A DNA stretch of 44,109 nt from Candidatus Peribacteraceae bacterium (GTDB taxonomy: Bacteria; Patescibacteriota; Gracilibacteria; Peribacterales; Peribacteraceae). Positions 22,861 through 31,082 of the stretch are shown here, one piece after another (within the stretch, counting starts at the first letter, position 1; every line of letters begins with the position of its first letter). The position numbers and the translations under genes were made by a program. Under the pieces are notes generated by a model that was not told where the DNA came from, searched no databases, and saw only the letters and a list, made by a program, of their open reading frames with translations. The stretch spans positions 1 through 44,109 of the forward strand of contig JALHMU010000003.1 in NCBI GenBank assembly GCA_022843885.1, written 5' to 3'.

Positions 22861-22891
22861 CGCCTGGGGTTTATCCCCGGGCGTGTTTTTT
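22861..22891 (+). terminator. Rho-independent terminator
   Basis: CGCCTGGGG, loop TTTAT, CCCCGGGCG (nine pairs, one G-T), then TGTTTTTTT. The next gene's -10 box (22897) starts only six bases later. Confidence 0.85.
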
Positions 22892-22896
22892 TGGCG

Positions 22897-22902
22897 TATA
22901 AT
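22897..22902 (+). promoter_or_regulatory. -10 of the amine oxidase gene
   Basis: Perfect TATAAT ending 7 bp before the ATG at 22910. Any -35 would lie within the terminator hairpin just upstream. Confidence 0.65.
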
Positions 22903-22909
22903 TTCTTCG

Positions 22910-24160
22910 ATGAAATCGAATGCTGAACATTCGGCAGATCTTACTATCGTCGGTGCCGGAGCAGCCGGGATCGAAGCCGCAAAAATCGCACAAGAAAATG
23001 GAGCACGTGTCATTCTGCTAGAGGGAAACGACCGACCGCATGGACGCATCAATACGGATAGTCATTTCGTCGAACATGGTGCGGAATTCCTTCATGGAGT
23101 ACAAAGTAAAACGTGGGAACACGTAAAAGAATACGGTCTGACAACCATCTCCGATGGAGACGTCAAAAATAGCTACGTCTATATGGAGGGGAAGGTGCAA
23201 AAGAACAATCAATGTGAAATTCTTATCGCCAAGATCCGTGAAAAAGCACGTGAACATCTATCAACGAAAGGCGAAACAAGTGCCGACCGTATTATCAAAC
23301 AAGTATTACATAATCTCGATATTCCTGAAGAATTGAAGAGCACCATCCGCGGAGCGATCGAAAGTGAATATGGTGCGAGACTCAGAAATTTAGGTCTGCC
23401 GGGATTACAGGAACCGTCGAGTTTTGAAGAAGAGAATTTTCGCTTAGAAGAGGGTTATTCCGCACTTTTACAACGCATGTCGGAAGGCCTCGATATACGC
23501 TTACATCAAAATGTGCAGCGTATCGATTGGGGAAACGATGTCGAGCTCACAACGGGAACAGGAGAAACATTTCGTTCCAAAGGAGTTATCAGTACCATCC
23601 CTGCTGGGATTCTCAAGCAGCAACCGGATCTCTTTATGAAACCATTGCCACCAGAAAAAATAGAAGCGTTCGGAAGAATAGGAGTTGGCGAAGTTTGGAA
23701 AATTATCGCGACATTCCGGAAGCGTATTTGGAAGGAAGATATGGCCGTGCTACGAACACCACTTCTGACACAGGTATGGTGGCCGGCACATTGGGGTCGC
23801 TCAAAACCTGCACCCATCCTCACAGCGCTCATCGGTGCAAATGGCGTGAAGAAATTTGGGCAGTCGGAAGATGAGGCATCACGAATTGCCTTTGAGGAAT
23901 TGAAGCTCATGTTCGGCGCATCAAAGGTAGAAAACGCATTAGAAAATATCGATGTTATTCCGTGGACACTCGATCCACATATTCGCACCGGCTATTCGTA
24001 TCTTCCGCCTCATGCGAATGGCATTCGAAAAACATTGGCTGAGCCTGTCGACGGCAAGCTTTTCTTTGCAGGAGAAGCAACCGATCCGGAAGCCGGGACC
24101 GTGCACGGTGCATTCAACAGCGGCGAACGCGCAGCGCTTGAATTCTTGCGATCAAGTTAA
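22910..24160 (+). CDS. FAD-dependent amine oxidase (polyamine/monoamine oxidase type)
   Basis: A 416-residue flavoprotein. The Rossmann ADP-binding start is LTIVGAGAAGIEAAKIAQE (14-32), then VILLEGNDRPHGRI, with the substrate region EHGAEFLHG. Near the end is the FAD-contact motif LFFAGEATDPEAGTVHGAFN, typical of the amine oxidase superfamily. No signal peptide, so it acts in the cytoplasm. Polyamine or spermidine derivatives are the usual substrates of this type, but related enzymes desaturate or oxidise other compounds. ATG 22910 is used because TATAAT ends 7 bp before it and the family starts there; an upstream in-frame start (22841) would run through the terminator. It abuts ahcY on the other strand with no gap. 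Confidence 0.85.
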   Translation: MKSNAEHSADLTIVGAGAAGIEAAKIAQENGARVILLEGNDRPHGRINTDSHFVEHGAEFLHGVQSKTWEHVKEYGLTTISDGDVKNSYVYMEGKVQKNNQCEILIAKIREKAREHLSTKGETSADRIIKQVLHNLDIPEELKSTIRGAIESEYGARLRNLGLPGLQEPSSFEEENFRLEEGYSALLQRMSEGLDIRLHQNVQRIDWGNDVELTTGTGETFRSKGVISTIPAGILKQQPDLFMKPLPPEKIEAFGRIGVGEVWKIIATFRKRIWKEDMAVLRTPLLTQVWWPAHWGRSKPAPILTALIGANGVKKFGQSEDEASRIAFEELKLMFGASKVENALENIDVIPWTLDPHIRTGYSYLPPHANGIRKTLAEPVDGKLFFAGEATDPEAGTVHGAFNSGERAALEFLRSS

Positions 24161-25414
24161 TTACGTTCCTTCCTGCCAGCTTCCCAGATACTTCACCTGT
24201 TCAGGCGTGAGTTCGTCGATAGCCGTATCCATCGCGACAAGCTGAAGACCTGCGATGTAATCATCGATGTTCGGTGGAAGCGTAATGACTTCAGATGGAA
24301 GCTTGCCTTTATTATCGACCAAATATTTGCAGGAGAGTGCTTGTCCGCAGAACGAGAGACTCATCACTTCACTTGGGTGCCCTTCGGCAGAAGCGAGGTT
24401 CACGAGACGACCTTCACCAGCGATGTAAATCACGCGGCCTGACTTCATCAAGTATTCGTCCAAGTAATGACGTACACGACGCTTGCGGCTGGCCTTGCTT
24501 TCGAGTGTGTCGATATCGATTTCATGATTGAAGTGTCCAGAGTTTGCGAGGACTGCTGCATCTTTCATCTTTTCCATGTGTTCATAACGGATCACATGCA
24601 AGTTTCCAGACACCGTGATGAAGAGATCCCCGACCGATGCGGCATCTTCCATTTTCATGACACGGTGACCATCCATGAGTGCCTGCAATGCCGCAAAGTT
24701 ATCGACTTCTGTAACAATGACTTGAGCGCCAAGACCCTGCGCACGCATCGCAACGCCCTTTCCGCAGCTTCCGTAGCCGATCACCACAACGGTCTTTCCG
24801 GCGATGAGGAGGTTCGTAGAGCGGAGGATACCGTCGAAGGTCGACTGACCTGTGCCGTAGTAGTTATCCATCAAGTGTTTCGTCTTATTGTCGTTCACAG
24901 CGATCATCGGGATCTTCAAAACATTTTCTTTCTGCATCGCATGGAGACGAACGATACCGGTCGTCGTTTCCTCACATCCTCCGATCATCTCTGAAAGAAG
25001 TGCTGGGTGCTTCGTATGAATTTCCGTCACGAGATCGCAACCGTCATCAATGATGATGTGTGGCTTCGTGTCGATGACTGCATTCAAGAACTTGTAGTAA
25101 TCTTCACTGCTCTCACCTTTATATGCCCAAACCAATGTGTCCTTTTCTTCTGCAAGTGCTGCGACAATGTCGTCCTGCGTTGAGAGAGGGTTACAACCCG
25201 TGATCGCGACTTTCGCGCCACCTGCAACGAGCGTTCGAACCAAAATTCCTGTTTCTTTTGTGACATGCAGTGCCATTCCGATCGTGAGACCTGCAAATGG
25301 TTTTTCTTTTTCAAAAATTCCTTTCAAGTGCATGAGTGCGCCCATGCGTTTTTCGGCGATCTCCAAGTTGAGACGACCTTGTTCTGCGAGTGATGGATCT
25401 TTGACGTATGACAT
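24161..25414 (-). CDS. ahcY: Adenosylhomocysteinase (S-adenosylhomocysteine hydrolase)
   Basis: Hydrolyses SAH to adenosine and homocysteine, using bound NAD. A 417-residue protein. Motifs: ALHVTKETGILVRTLVAGGA, GGCEETTTGIVRLHAM, the substrate and catalytic segment NDNKTKHLMDNYYGTGQSTF, the NAD loop GYGSCGKGVAMRAQGLGA, and LVNLASAEGHPSEVMSLSF. The variant NYYGTGQS and the ending without the KPDHYRY-like tail of the eukaryotic type match the archaeal/Thermotoga-like branch. It lies 30 bp downstream of a PfkB kinase gene, which could remove adenosine and so pull this reversible reaction forward. A weak TACCCT (25424-25429) lies 9 bp before the ATG. Confidence 0.96.
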   Translation of the reverse strand: MSYVKDPSLAEQGRLNLEIAEKRMGALMHLKGIFEKEKPFAGLTIGMALHVTKETGILVRTLVAGGAKVAITGCNPLSTQDDIVAALAEEKDTLVWAYKGESSEDYYKFLNAVIDTKPHIIIDDGCDLVTEIHTKHPALLSEMIGGCEETTTGIVRLHAMQKENVLKIPMIAVNDNKTKHLMDNYYGTGQSTFDGILRSTNLLIAGKTVVVIGYGSCGKGVAMRAQGLGAQVIVTEVDNFAALQALMDGHRVMKMEDAASVGDLFITVSGNLHVIRYEHMEKMKDAAVLANSGHFNHEIDIDTLESKASRKRRVRHYLDEYLMKSGRVIYIAGEGRLVNLASAEGHPSEVMSLSFCGQALSCKYLVDNKGKLPSEVITLPPNIDDYIAGLQLVAMDTAIDELTPEQVKYLGSWQEGT

Positions 25415-25444
25415 AAGGCTCAGAGGGTACCGGAAGTTCGTTTC

Positions 25445-26389
25445 CTAGGAAAGCTTCGGCATCGGCTTGCCGTATGTCAGCTCGAAACGCTCCGCGATCT
25501 GCTTTATAGATAAATCCATCGCAAGCGTGCCCATACATTCGACGGCAAATGAACCCATAACGGCGCCCAATCGACCACTGTCCTCAAGACTCCAGCCTGC
25601 ACCCATGCCCGCCATCAAACCTGCACGCAGTGCATCACCGGCACCTGTTGGATTCGTAAACTTCGTCGGCTTGGCAGCAGCAATACCATGTTCCTGCAGC
25701 CGATCGGCGATGATGAGTCCTTCTTCACCGCGCGTCATCACAAGGAGGCCGCACGCTTCGACGATATCTTTTTGCGTCCATTCCGTTTTTTCCTGCGTGA
25801 TCCCCCATTCGAATTCATTCACGATTAAACCTTTGCTTGCTTTGATCGCACGTCGGAATTCATCTTTGCCAAATGCATGTGCGACTTGGCCCGGATCGAA
25901 AAAGTAGGGCACGCCGTCACGCTCGAGTCGTGATGCAAGATCCAAATTCAATTGCGGATTGCGCGGACTCACAATCGCATGGTGGAACATTCCCTTTTTG
26001 AAAGAGTCTGGCAATGTCCCTACGGCATCTGCGCCCGGATGGAAGAATGCGATTTGGCGTTCATGTGTATCAGTACCGATCATCGCGGTTGCCGTCACAG
26101 CATCTTGATTGCGATCAACAAATTTCACATCGACACCTGCTTTTTTGAGCATCGACAGATATTCGTCACCATCTTTTCCGACCGAACCGATGAGTGACAC
26201 ATCTTGTTTGAGAATGCGCAGATACCACGCGATGTTGGCTCCTGTGCCACCCGGGAACCGCTGATACCCCGGTGCATAGAAGGATACGGACAGCTTTTCC
26301 AGATCCGCAGCATGGATAACTTCGGCAAATGACCCATCATATTGCAAGAGGACGTCATAGGCGATGGAACCGTTTACGAGAAAGCGCAT
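25445..26389 (-). CDS. PfkB-family kinase, probable adenosine kinase
   Basis: A 314-residue ribokinase-fold enzyme. The N-terminal substrate motif is GGTGANIAWYL (47-57), and the C-terminal anion hole with catalytic base is NPTGAGDALRAG (Asp252). The start MRFLVNGSIAYDVLLQYDGS resembles bacterial and archaeal adenosine kinase-like members. The family alone does not set the substrate, as fructose and ribose kinases look similar. Position next to ahcY, whose product is adenosine, favours adenosine kinase (inference). The 5' region carries TAGCAT (26396-26401, minus) 6 bp before the ATG, with a TTCACT -35-like box 17 bp upstream (26419-26424). Confidence 0.83.
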   Translation of the reverse strand: MRFLVNGSIAYDVLLQYDGSFAEVIHAADLEKLSVSFYAPGYQRFPGGTGANIAWYLRILKQDVSLIGSVGKDGDEYLSMLKKAGVDVKFVDRNQDAVTATAMIGTDTHERQIAFFHPGADAVGTLPDSFKKGMFHHAIVSPRNPQLNLDLASRLERDGVPYFFDPGQVAHAFGKDEFRRAIKASKGLIVNEFEWGITQEKTEWTQKDIVEACGLLVMTRGEEGLIIADRLQEHGIAAAKPTKFTNPTGAGDALRAGLMAGMGAGWSLEDSGRLGAVMGSFAVECMGTLAMDLSIKQIAERFELTYGKPMPKLS

Positions 26390-26395
26390 GGCTCC

Positions 26396-26438
26396 ATGCT
26401 ACAAGCCGACTGACAGAAAGTGAAATCTTGGCTACACT
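26396..26438. promoter_or_regulatory. Interleaved divergent promoters of the PfkB kinase and ugd
   Basis: Plus strand: CTGACA (26410-26415), 17 bp, TACACT (26433-26438), ending 6 bp before the ugd ATG. Minus strand: TTCACT (26419-26424), 17 bp, TAGCAT (26396-26401), ending 6 bp before the kinase ATG. The two promoters cross inside a 55-bp gap. Confidence 0.65.
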
Positions 26439-26444
26439 CTTGGT

Positions 26445-27764
26445 ATGAAGATCGCCGTCGTCGGCACCGGCTATGTTGGGCTCGTTTCTGCGGCCTGCTT
26501 CGCGGAACTCGGACACGATGTCATTGGTATCGATATTGATGCAAAAAAAGTTGCGATGCTCCAAAGTGGAAAGAGTCCAATTTTCGAACCAGGACTTGAG
26601 GAATTGATTGTAAGAAATCTTCAATCGAAGCGTCTGACATTCACGACCGACCTTGTCTCGGCATTGTCGAATGTACAGATTGTATTTTCCGCGGTTGCCA
26701 CTCCTCCAGGGGAAGGGCATAAAGCTGATCTCCGAGCCGTGTTCACTGTTGCAGAAAGTGTTGCAACAAATGTTGATCATCCGATCATCTTTGTAAACAA
26801 GTCGACGGTTCCAGTCGGCACGGGAAAATTGTGCGAAGAGAAGATCCAAAAAATTCTGAAAGATCGCGGTGTTGCATTTGAAATCCCCGTCGTGAGTAAT
26901 CCGGAATTTTTGCGTGAAGGCATGGCCGTTCCAGACACCATGATGCCAGATCGCATCGTGGTGGGAGTGAATGGAGATGAGAATGCAAAGAAGCAAATGG
27001 AAGAACTCTATCGCCCGATTACGCGCATCGGGAAGCCACTTGTGTGGATGAGCCGTGAGAGCGCGGAGATCGTAAAATATGCATCGAATGCATTCCTCGC
27101 GACCAAGATTTCGTTCATCAACATGATCAGCGAGCTGAGTGAAAAAACCGGCGCGAATATTCGTGATATTGCAAAAGGCATGGGTCTTGATGACCGTATC
27201 GGCGGACGATTTTTGCATGCTGGTATCGGATACGGCGGAAGTTGTTTCCCGAAAGATGTGAAGGCACTCCTTGCAACCGGAAAAGAATATGACGTTGATA
27301 TGTCGATCATCGAAGCGACAGACAAGATCAACATGCGTCAGCGCAAACGCTTCTTCGATGCATTCCTCAAAGCACTCCCGAAGAATGCGAAGGTTGCCGT
27401 CTGGGGGCTCAGCTTTAAGCCAAAAACGGATGATATGCGTGAGGCGCCAAGCCTGGATTTGATCCCGGAACTTCTGAAAGCCGGTCACTCTGTGAAAGTC
27501 TTCGACCCAGCTGCAATGGAAGTATCAAAACCACTCCTTCCGAAAGAAACCGAATTCATGAATGATCATGTGTCTGCTGTGAAAGATGCCGACGCGTTGA
27601 TCGTCTTAACTGAATGGGATCTGTTCCGCGGTGTGAACTTGAAAGAAATCAAAGGACTGATGAAAGGCAGCCTCCTCTTCGATGGTCGTAACGTCTACGA
27701 ACCGAAAGAAGTAGAAGCAGTTGGACTTACGTATCGAGGTATCGGCATTCCTTCTTCTCTATGA
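26445..27764 (+). CDS. ugd: UDP-glucose 6-dehydrogenase
   Basis: Oxidises UDP-glucose to UDP-glucuronate with two NAD. The Rossmann start is IAVVGTGYVGLVSAACFAE; further motifs are EFLREG (155-160), Lys211 and Asn215 in VKYASNAFLATK, and the nucleophile Cys267 in GIGYGGSCFPKD. Length is 439 residues, as usual. The central block and C-terminal binding domain (VAVWGLSFKPKTDDMREAPS) are intact. The stop overlaps the ATG of the next gene (ATGA), so UDP-GlcA is passed to the epimerase made from the same transcript. The mRNA probably starts at the ATG. Confidence 0.94.
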   Translation: MKIAVVGTGYVGLVSAACFAELGHDVIGIDIDAKKVAMLQSGKSPIFEPGLEELIVRNLQSKRLTFTTDLVSALSNVQIVFSAVATPPGEGHKADLRAVFTVAESVATNVDHPIIFVNKSTVPVGTGKLCEEKIQKILKDRGVAFEIPVVSNPEFLREGMAVPDTMMPDRIVVGVNGDENAKKQMEELYRPITRIGKPLVWMSRESAEIVKYASNAFLATKISFINMISELSEKTGANIRDIAKGMGLDDRIGGRFLHAGIGYGGSCFPKDVKALLATGKEYDVDMSIIEATDKINMRQRKRFFDAFLKALPKNAKVAVWGLSFKPKTDDMREAPSLDLIPELLKAGHSVKVFDPAAMEVSKPLLPKETEFMNDHVSAVKDADALIVLTEWDLFRGVNLKEIKGLMKGSLLFDGRNVYEPKEVEAVGLTYRGIGIPSSL

Positions 27765-28708
27765 AAATTCTTCTGACAGGTGCTGCCGGCTTTATCGGAT
27801 TTCACACCGCACAAGCACTCCTTGCACGCGGTGATGAGGTCATTGGCTTCGATAACGTCAGCCCGTATTACGATCCCAAGTTGAAAGAAGATCGTTTGAA
27901 ACTTTTGGAAGGCAAGAAAGGATTCACCTTCATCAAGGGTGACATTTTGGATCGTCCGGCTCTGGCGAAAGCAATGAAGGGTGTCGACCGTGTCTGCCAT
28001 CTCGCTGCACTCGCCGGTGTACGTTACGCACTCGAGCATCCGGAAGAATACGTCTCAACGAACATCCAAGGTTTCTTCAATGTCATCGACGAAGTCAAAG
28101 TGCAGGGCATTCCAGGGTTGATCTATGCATCGAGCAGCTCCGTCTACGGCTCCAATGAAAAATTTCCAGCGGAGGAAGCTGATAAAACCGAAAACCAGGT
28201 GTCGCTCTACGGTATGACAAAGAAAGATAACGAGCTGATGGCCTACACCTATCATCATTTACATAAGATCAACCTCACAGGACTGCGCTTCTTCACGGTG
28301 TATGGCCCGTATGGCCGTCCAGACATGGCGCTGTTTCTCTTCACTGATGCGATCCTCCGTGGAAATCCCATGCACATTTATGGTGAAGGAAAAATGCAGC
28401 GCGACTTCACGTATGTTGATGACATCGTGGCTGGCATCGTCGCATCCATTGATAAAAATTATCCGTACGAAATCTTCAACCTTGGGTGCGGACGAAAAGA
28501 AGAGTTGATGGATTTCATTACGATGATCGAAAAAACGTGCGGTAAAGAAGGCAAGAAAGAATTCATGGATATGCAACCTGGTGACGTGCGCGTGACGTCT
28601 GCAGATATTTCAAAGGCACAGAAAATGCTTGGATTTGAGCCAAAAACATTCATTGATAAAGGCATTCCGCAGTTCGTTGAATGGTTCCGCTCGTACTACA
28701 AACTTTAG
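27761..28708 (+). CDS. NAD-dependent epimerase, probable UDP-glucuronate 4-epimerase
   Basis: A 315-residue SDR enzyme. NAD loop GAAGFIGFHTAQALLARGDE; sugar-nucleotide motif NVSPYYDPKLKEDRL, of the UDP-GlcA 4-epimerase group; catalytic residues in SSSSVYGSNEKFP and YGMTKKDNE; FFTVYGPYGRPDMALFLFTD. Overlap with ugd (ATGA) makes UDP-GlcA the natural substrate, giving UDP-GalA. The stop overlaps the convergent membrane protein stop by 4 bp. Group-level assignment is good; substrate is partly inferred from the neighbour. Confidence 0.87.
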   Translation: MKILLTGAAGFIGFHTAQALLARGDEVIGFDNVSPYYDPKLKEDRLKLLEGKKGFTFIKGDILDRPALAKAMKGVDRVCHLAALAGVRYALEHPEEYVSTNIQGFFNVIDEVKVQGIPGLIYASSSSVYGSNEKFPAEEADKTENQVSLYGMTKKDNELMAYTYHHLHKINLTGLRFFTVYGPYGRPDMALFLFTDAILRGNPMHIYGEGKMQRDFTYVDDIVAGIVASIDKNYPYEIFNLGCGRKEELMDFITMIEKTCGKEGKKEFMDMQPGDVRVTSADISKAQKMLGFEPKTFIDKGIPQFVEWFRSYYKL

Positions 28709-29820
28709 CGTCGTCCTCGAAGCAATTCTTGGGAACATGTATCTAAGCAGACGATTGCGTCGTAACGATTCTTAAATGTTTCAGAGTATCGAAGGATGAC
28801 TGCATCACTATAGTATTGCCATTCATGTCCGAATGACCCGACCACGAGAATGTCTTTATGTGGAGCAAGATTTTGAAATGCCAACGTGTCACGCGCCGTA
28901 TTGGAGAGTGGAGCGAACGGCAAAAACTGAATCAGAATGAGCAATGTTTCAAATAATCCCCAACGTACAATGGGCGTGAGTAAAGGCAAAAACTCCTTCA
29001 TGCCGATGATGAAGAACGGAACGAAGAGAATTCCGTAATACTCTTGGAAAGAAAAGAAAACATAGACCGCGATCAATCCGAATGCGCACAATTCCGTCCA
29101 TTTTTTTGCGTAGGCTAATCCGATGATACCAAGTGTGGCAACCACTCCGCTGCCCGAAAGAAAGAAGAGTTGTAGGAAAAAAAATATCTTCACAAAGAAT
29201 GTGATCGACGCATCTTTTCCTGCAACATTCAGCATGCTCGCGAGTGCCAGTGGATTCGTCAGTGTATAGAGAATCAGCATGGCTACCGGCCCACCGACAT
29301 ACAAGCATTGCTTCCAGAGTGGCAGACGACTACGCCAAAAAATGACCAACACAAGCGGCAAAAGCAACGCTGCTTGATATGCAATGAAGAGTGATGCCAG
29401 CCAAAAGAGCGCAACGAGCATCAGTTGCCACTCCGTGAACGATAATCGACGTAACAGCCAAAGAAACACAACTGCGGAGAACGCTGTCAGCGGTGCCATC
29501 ATGATGCTGCCGGCCTGCAAAATGACACTACCCGAAAGCAGCCACGCTGCAGCAATCAGAAGATTCATCGCAGTACGCTTCTTATCCAGAAAGAACCAGA
29601 CCGCTTGGACAATCAATGTTGCAAAAAAGAGACGGAAGAAAAATTCCATCCATAACGGACTTGAAAATAACGACAGAAGATATCGCGCGAGTGGCGGGTG
29701 TGGATATGGAATATCAAGCAAGTATTTGGCTTCATCTGTGCGAATACCGATCGACCATTGATACAACGCCAGCATCAGCGCGTATCCTTCCAACCCGAGC
29801 AGAATGATTATTTTTCGCAC
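28705..29820 (-). CDS. Polytopic GT-C-like glycosyltransferase (ArnT/PMT-like)
   Basis: A 371-residue protein with about ten membrane segments. The first outer loop carries the acidic pair and motif GIRTDEAKYLLDIPYPHPPL, which matches the first-loop DE motif of GT39/GT83-type enzymes that use polyprenyl-phosphate sugars. The final hydrophilic tail ends RRGRR. Inferred to add sugars outside the membrane. Its ATG overlaps the upstream small anchored protein gene by 13 bp, so the two are coupled. Confidence 0.75.
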   Translation of the reverse strand: MRKIIILLGLEGYALMLALYQWSIGIRTDEAKYLLDIPYPHPPLARYLLSLFSSPLWMEFFFRLFFATLIVQAVWFFLDKKRTAMNLLIAAAWLLSGSVILQAGSIMMAPLTAFSAVVFLWLLRRLSFTEWQLMLVALFWLASLFIAYQAALLLPLVLVIFWRSRLPLWKQCLYVGGPVAMLILYTLTNPLALASMLNVAGKDASITFFVKIFFFLQLFFLSGSGVVATLGIIGLAYAKKWTELCAFGLIAVYVFFSFQEYYGILFVPFFIIGMKEFLPLLTPIVRWGLFETLLILIQFLPFAPLSNTARDTLAFQNLAPHKDILVVGSFGHEWQYYSDAVILRYSETFKNRYDAIVCLDTCSQELLRGRR

Positions 29821-30122
29821 GGCGTGAGGGAGGAATCAGCAAGCGCAATGTCATAACATGCACTGTCACGCACAACGCGGCCGTGATTGCGATGTATGAA
29901 TCGCACACTGTCATGTGTTACATGTTTTATGGAAAGATCGGACAAAATCCATCCACGTTCGTCTGCGAGAGCTGTAAGTTCATGTTGCACGTCCTGACGT
30001 AGTGCGGAAAAAAGATACAACGGCCACAAGCGAATCACTTTCGGAACGAGAACCAATGCAATCAAAAACAGTACGAAAAGGAAGATTTTCAGAGGCTGCC
30101 GTCGGATCTGCTCGAAAGTCAT
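29808..30122 (-). CDS. Small single-pass membrane protein, unknown
   Basis: A 104-residue protein with one membrane helix at about 12-36 (IFLFVLFLIALVLVPKVI) and a 65-residue outer part. No family recognised. It shares a transcript with the GT-C-like gene (13-bp overlap), so a role in the same enzyme complex or glycan step is possible. A weak -10-like TAGGCT lies 6 bp before the ATG. Confidence 0.65.
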   Translation of the reverse strand: MTFEQIRRQPLKIFLFVLFLIALVLVPKVIRLWPLYLFSALRQDVQHELTALADERGWILSDLSIKHVTHDSVRFIHRNHGRVVRDSACYDIALADSSLTPCEK

Positions 30123-30170
30123 ACGAGAAGCCTATGTAAAAAGGTCATCTTTCGCTAGTATACGCGGGCT

Positions 30171-31082
30171 ATGAAAATCATGGTTACAGGATCATCGGGA
30201 ACGATTGGTACGCGCCTCACAGAAAAGCTGCTTGCACGCGGCGATGAGGTTGTAGCAGTCGACTGGGTGCCAAATAAGTGGAATGCCACAATCGACAAGA
30301 TGACGACCCTCGTCGACCTACGTGATCGCGAGAAAACGTTGGCACTGCCGAAAGTCGATCTCATCGTGCATTTGGCTGCGAACGCTCGTGTGTACGAATT
30401 GGTCGAAGATCCAACCCGCGCACGCGACAACTTTGAAACGCTTTTCAACACGTTGGAATACGCTCGCAAGAACGGTGTGAAGAAATTCATCTTCGCATCA
30501 TCGCGTGAAAGCTACGGTAACTTCCGTCGCGACAAATATACGGAAGATCTCGTCCGCGTCGAACACTGCGAAAGCCCCTACACTGCCAGCAAAGTCGGTG
30601 GCGAAGCATTGATTCACTCCTACATGAACTGCTACGGCATTGATGCCGTTATCTATCGCTTTAGCAACGTATACGGCATGTATGACGATTCTGAACGTGT
30701 CATCCCTCTCTTCATCCGACTCACGAAGAACAACGATCCGCTCACGGTCTTCGGAAAAGAAAAGTGTCTCGACTTCACCTACATCGACGATAACGTCAGC
30801 GGCATCATGCTTGGAATCGATACATTTGATGCAGTGAAAGGCGAAACCTTCAACCTAGGAAACGGTGAAGGTACGACGATTCTCGAGCTCGCAGAAACGA
30901 TCATCAAGATGCGTAACGGGAATTCCAAGGTGAACATCGGTGAATCGCGTATCGGTGAGGTACACCACTACATTGCAGATATCTCCAAAGCGAAGAAGCT
31001 CCTTGGCTACGATCCAAAAACACCGTTCAGCGAGGGTATCAAGCTGACGTTCGATTGGTATCAGAAGAACCTTAGCTGGTAG
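30171..31082 (+). CDS. NAD-dependent epimerase/dehydratase (SDR)
   Basis: A 303-residue extended SDR. NAD loop GSSGTIGTRLTEKLLARGDE, then VDLIVHLAANARVYE, the catalytic pair YTASK with the Tyr-x3-Lys spacing, and RFSNVYGMYDDSERVIPLFI. The serine motif reads FASSRESYGNF, where most relatives have a valine before YG. Likely a nucleotide-sugar 4-epimerase or 4,6-dehydratase; the exact reaction is not fixed. TATACG (30159-30164) ends 6 bp before the ATG. It overlaps the convergent flavoprotein gene by 11 bp. Confidence 0.85.
   Translation: MKIMVTGSSGTIGTRLTEKLLARGDEVVAVDWVPNKWNATIDKMTTLVDLRDREKTLALPKVDLIVHLAANARVYELVEDPTRARDNFETLFNTLEYARKNGVKKFIFASSRESYGNFRRDKYTEDLVRVEHCESPYTASKVGGEALIHSYMNCYGIDAVIYRFSNVYGMYDDSERVIPLFIRLTKNNDPLTVFGKEKCLDFTYIDDNVSGIMLGIDTFDAVKGETFNLGNGEGTTILELAETIIKMRNGNSKVNIGESRIGEVHHYIADISKAKKLLGYDPKTPFSEGIKLTFDWYQKNLSW

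Noticed and set aside
22841..22909. Upstream in-frame start of the amine oxidase
   Set aside because: This start would place the terminator hairpin and the TATAAT box inside the coding sequence. The family begins at the ATG at 22910.
26355..27488. 377-codon open frame on the minus strand
   Set aside because: It lies wholly antisense to ugd, which has every catalytic motif in the plus frame. The minus-frame product has no family look and would also cross the PfkB start.
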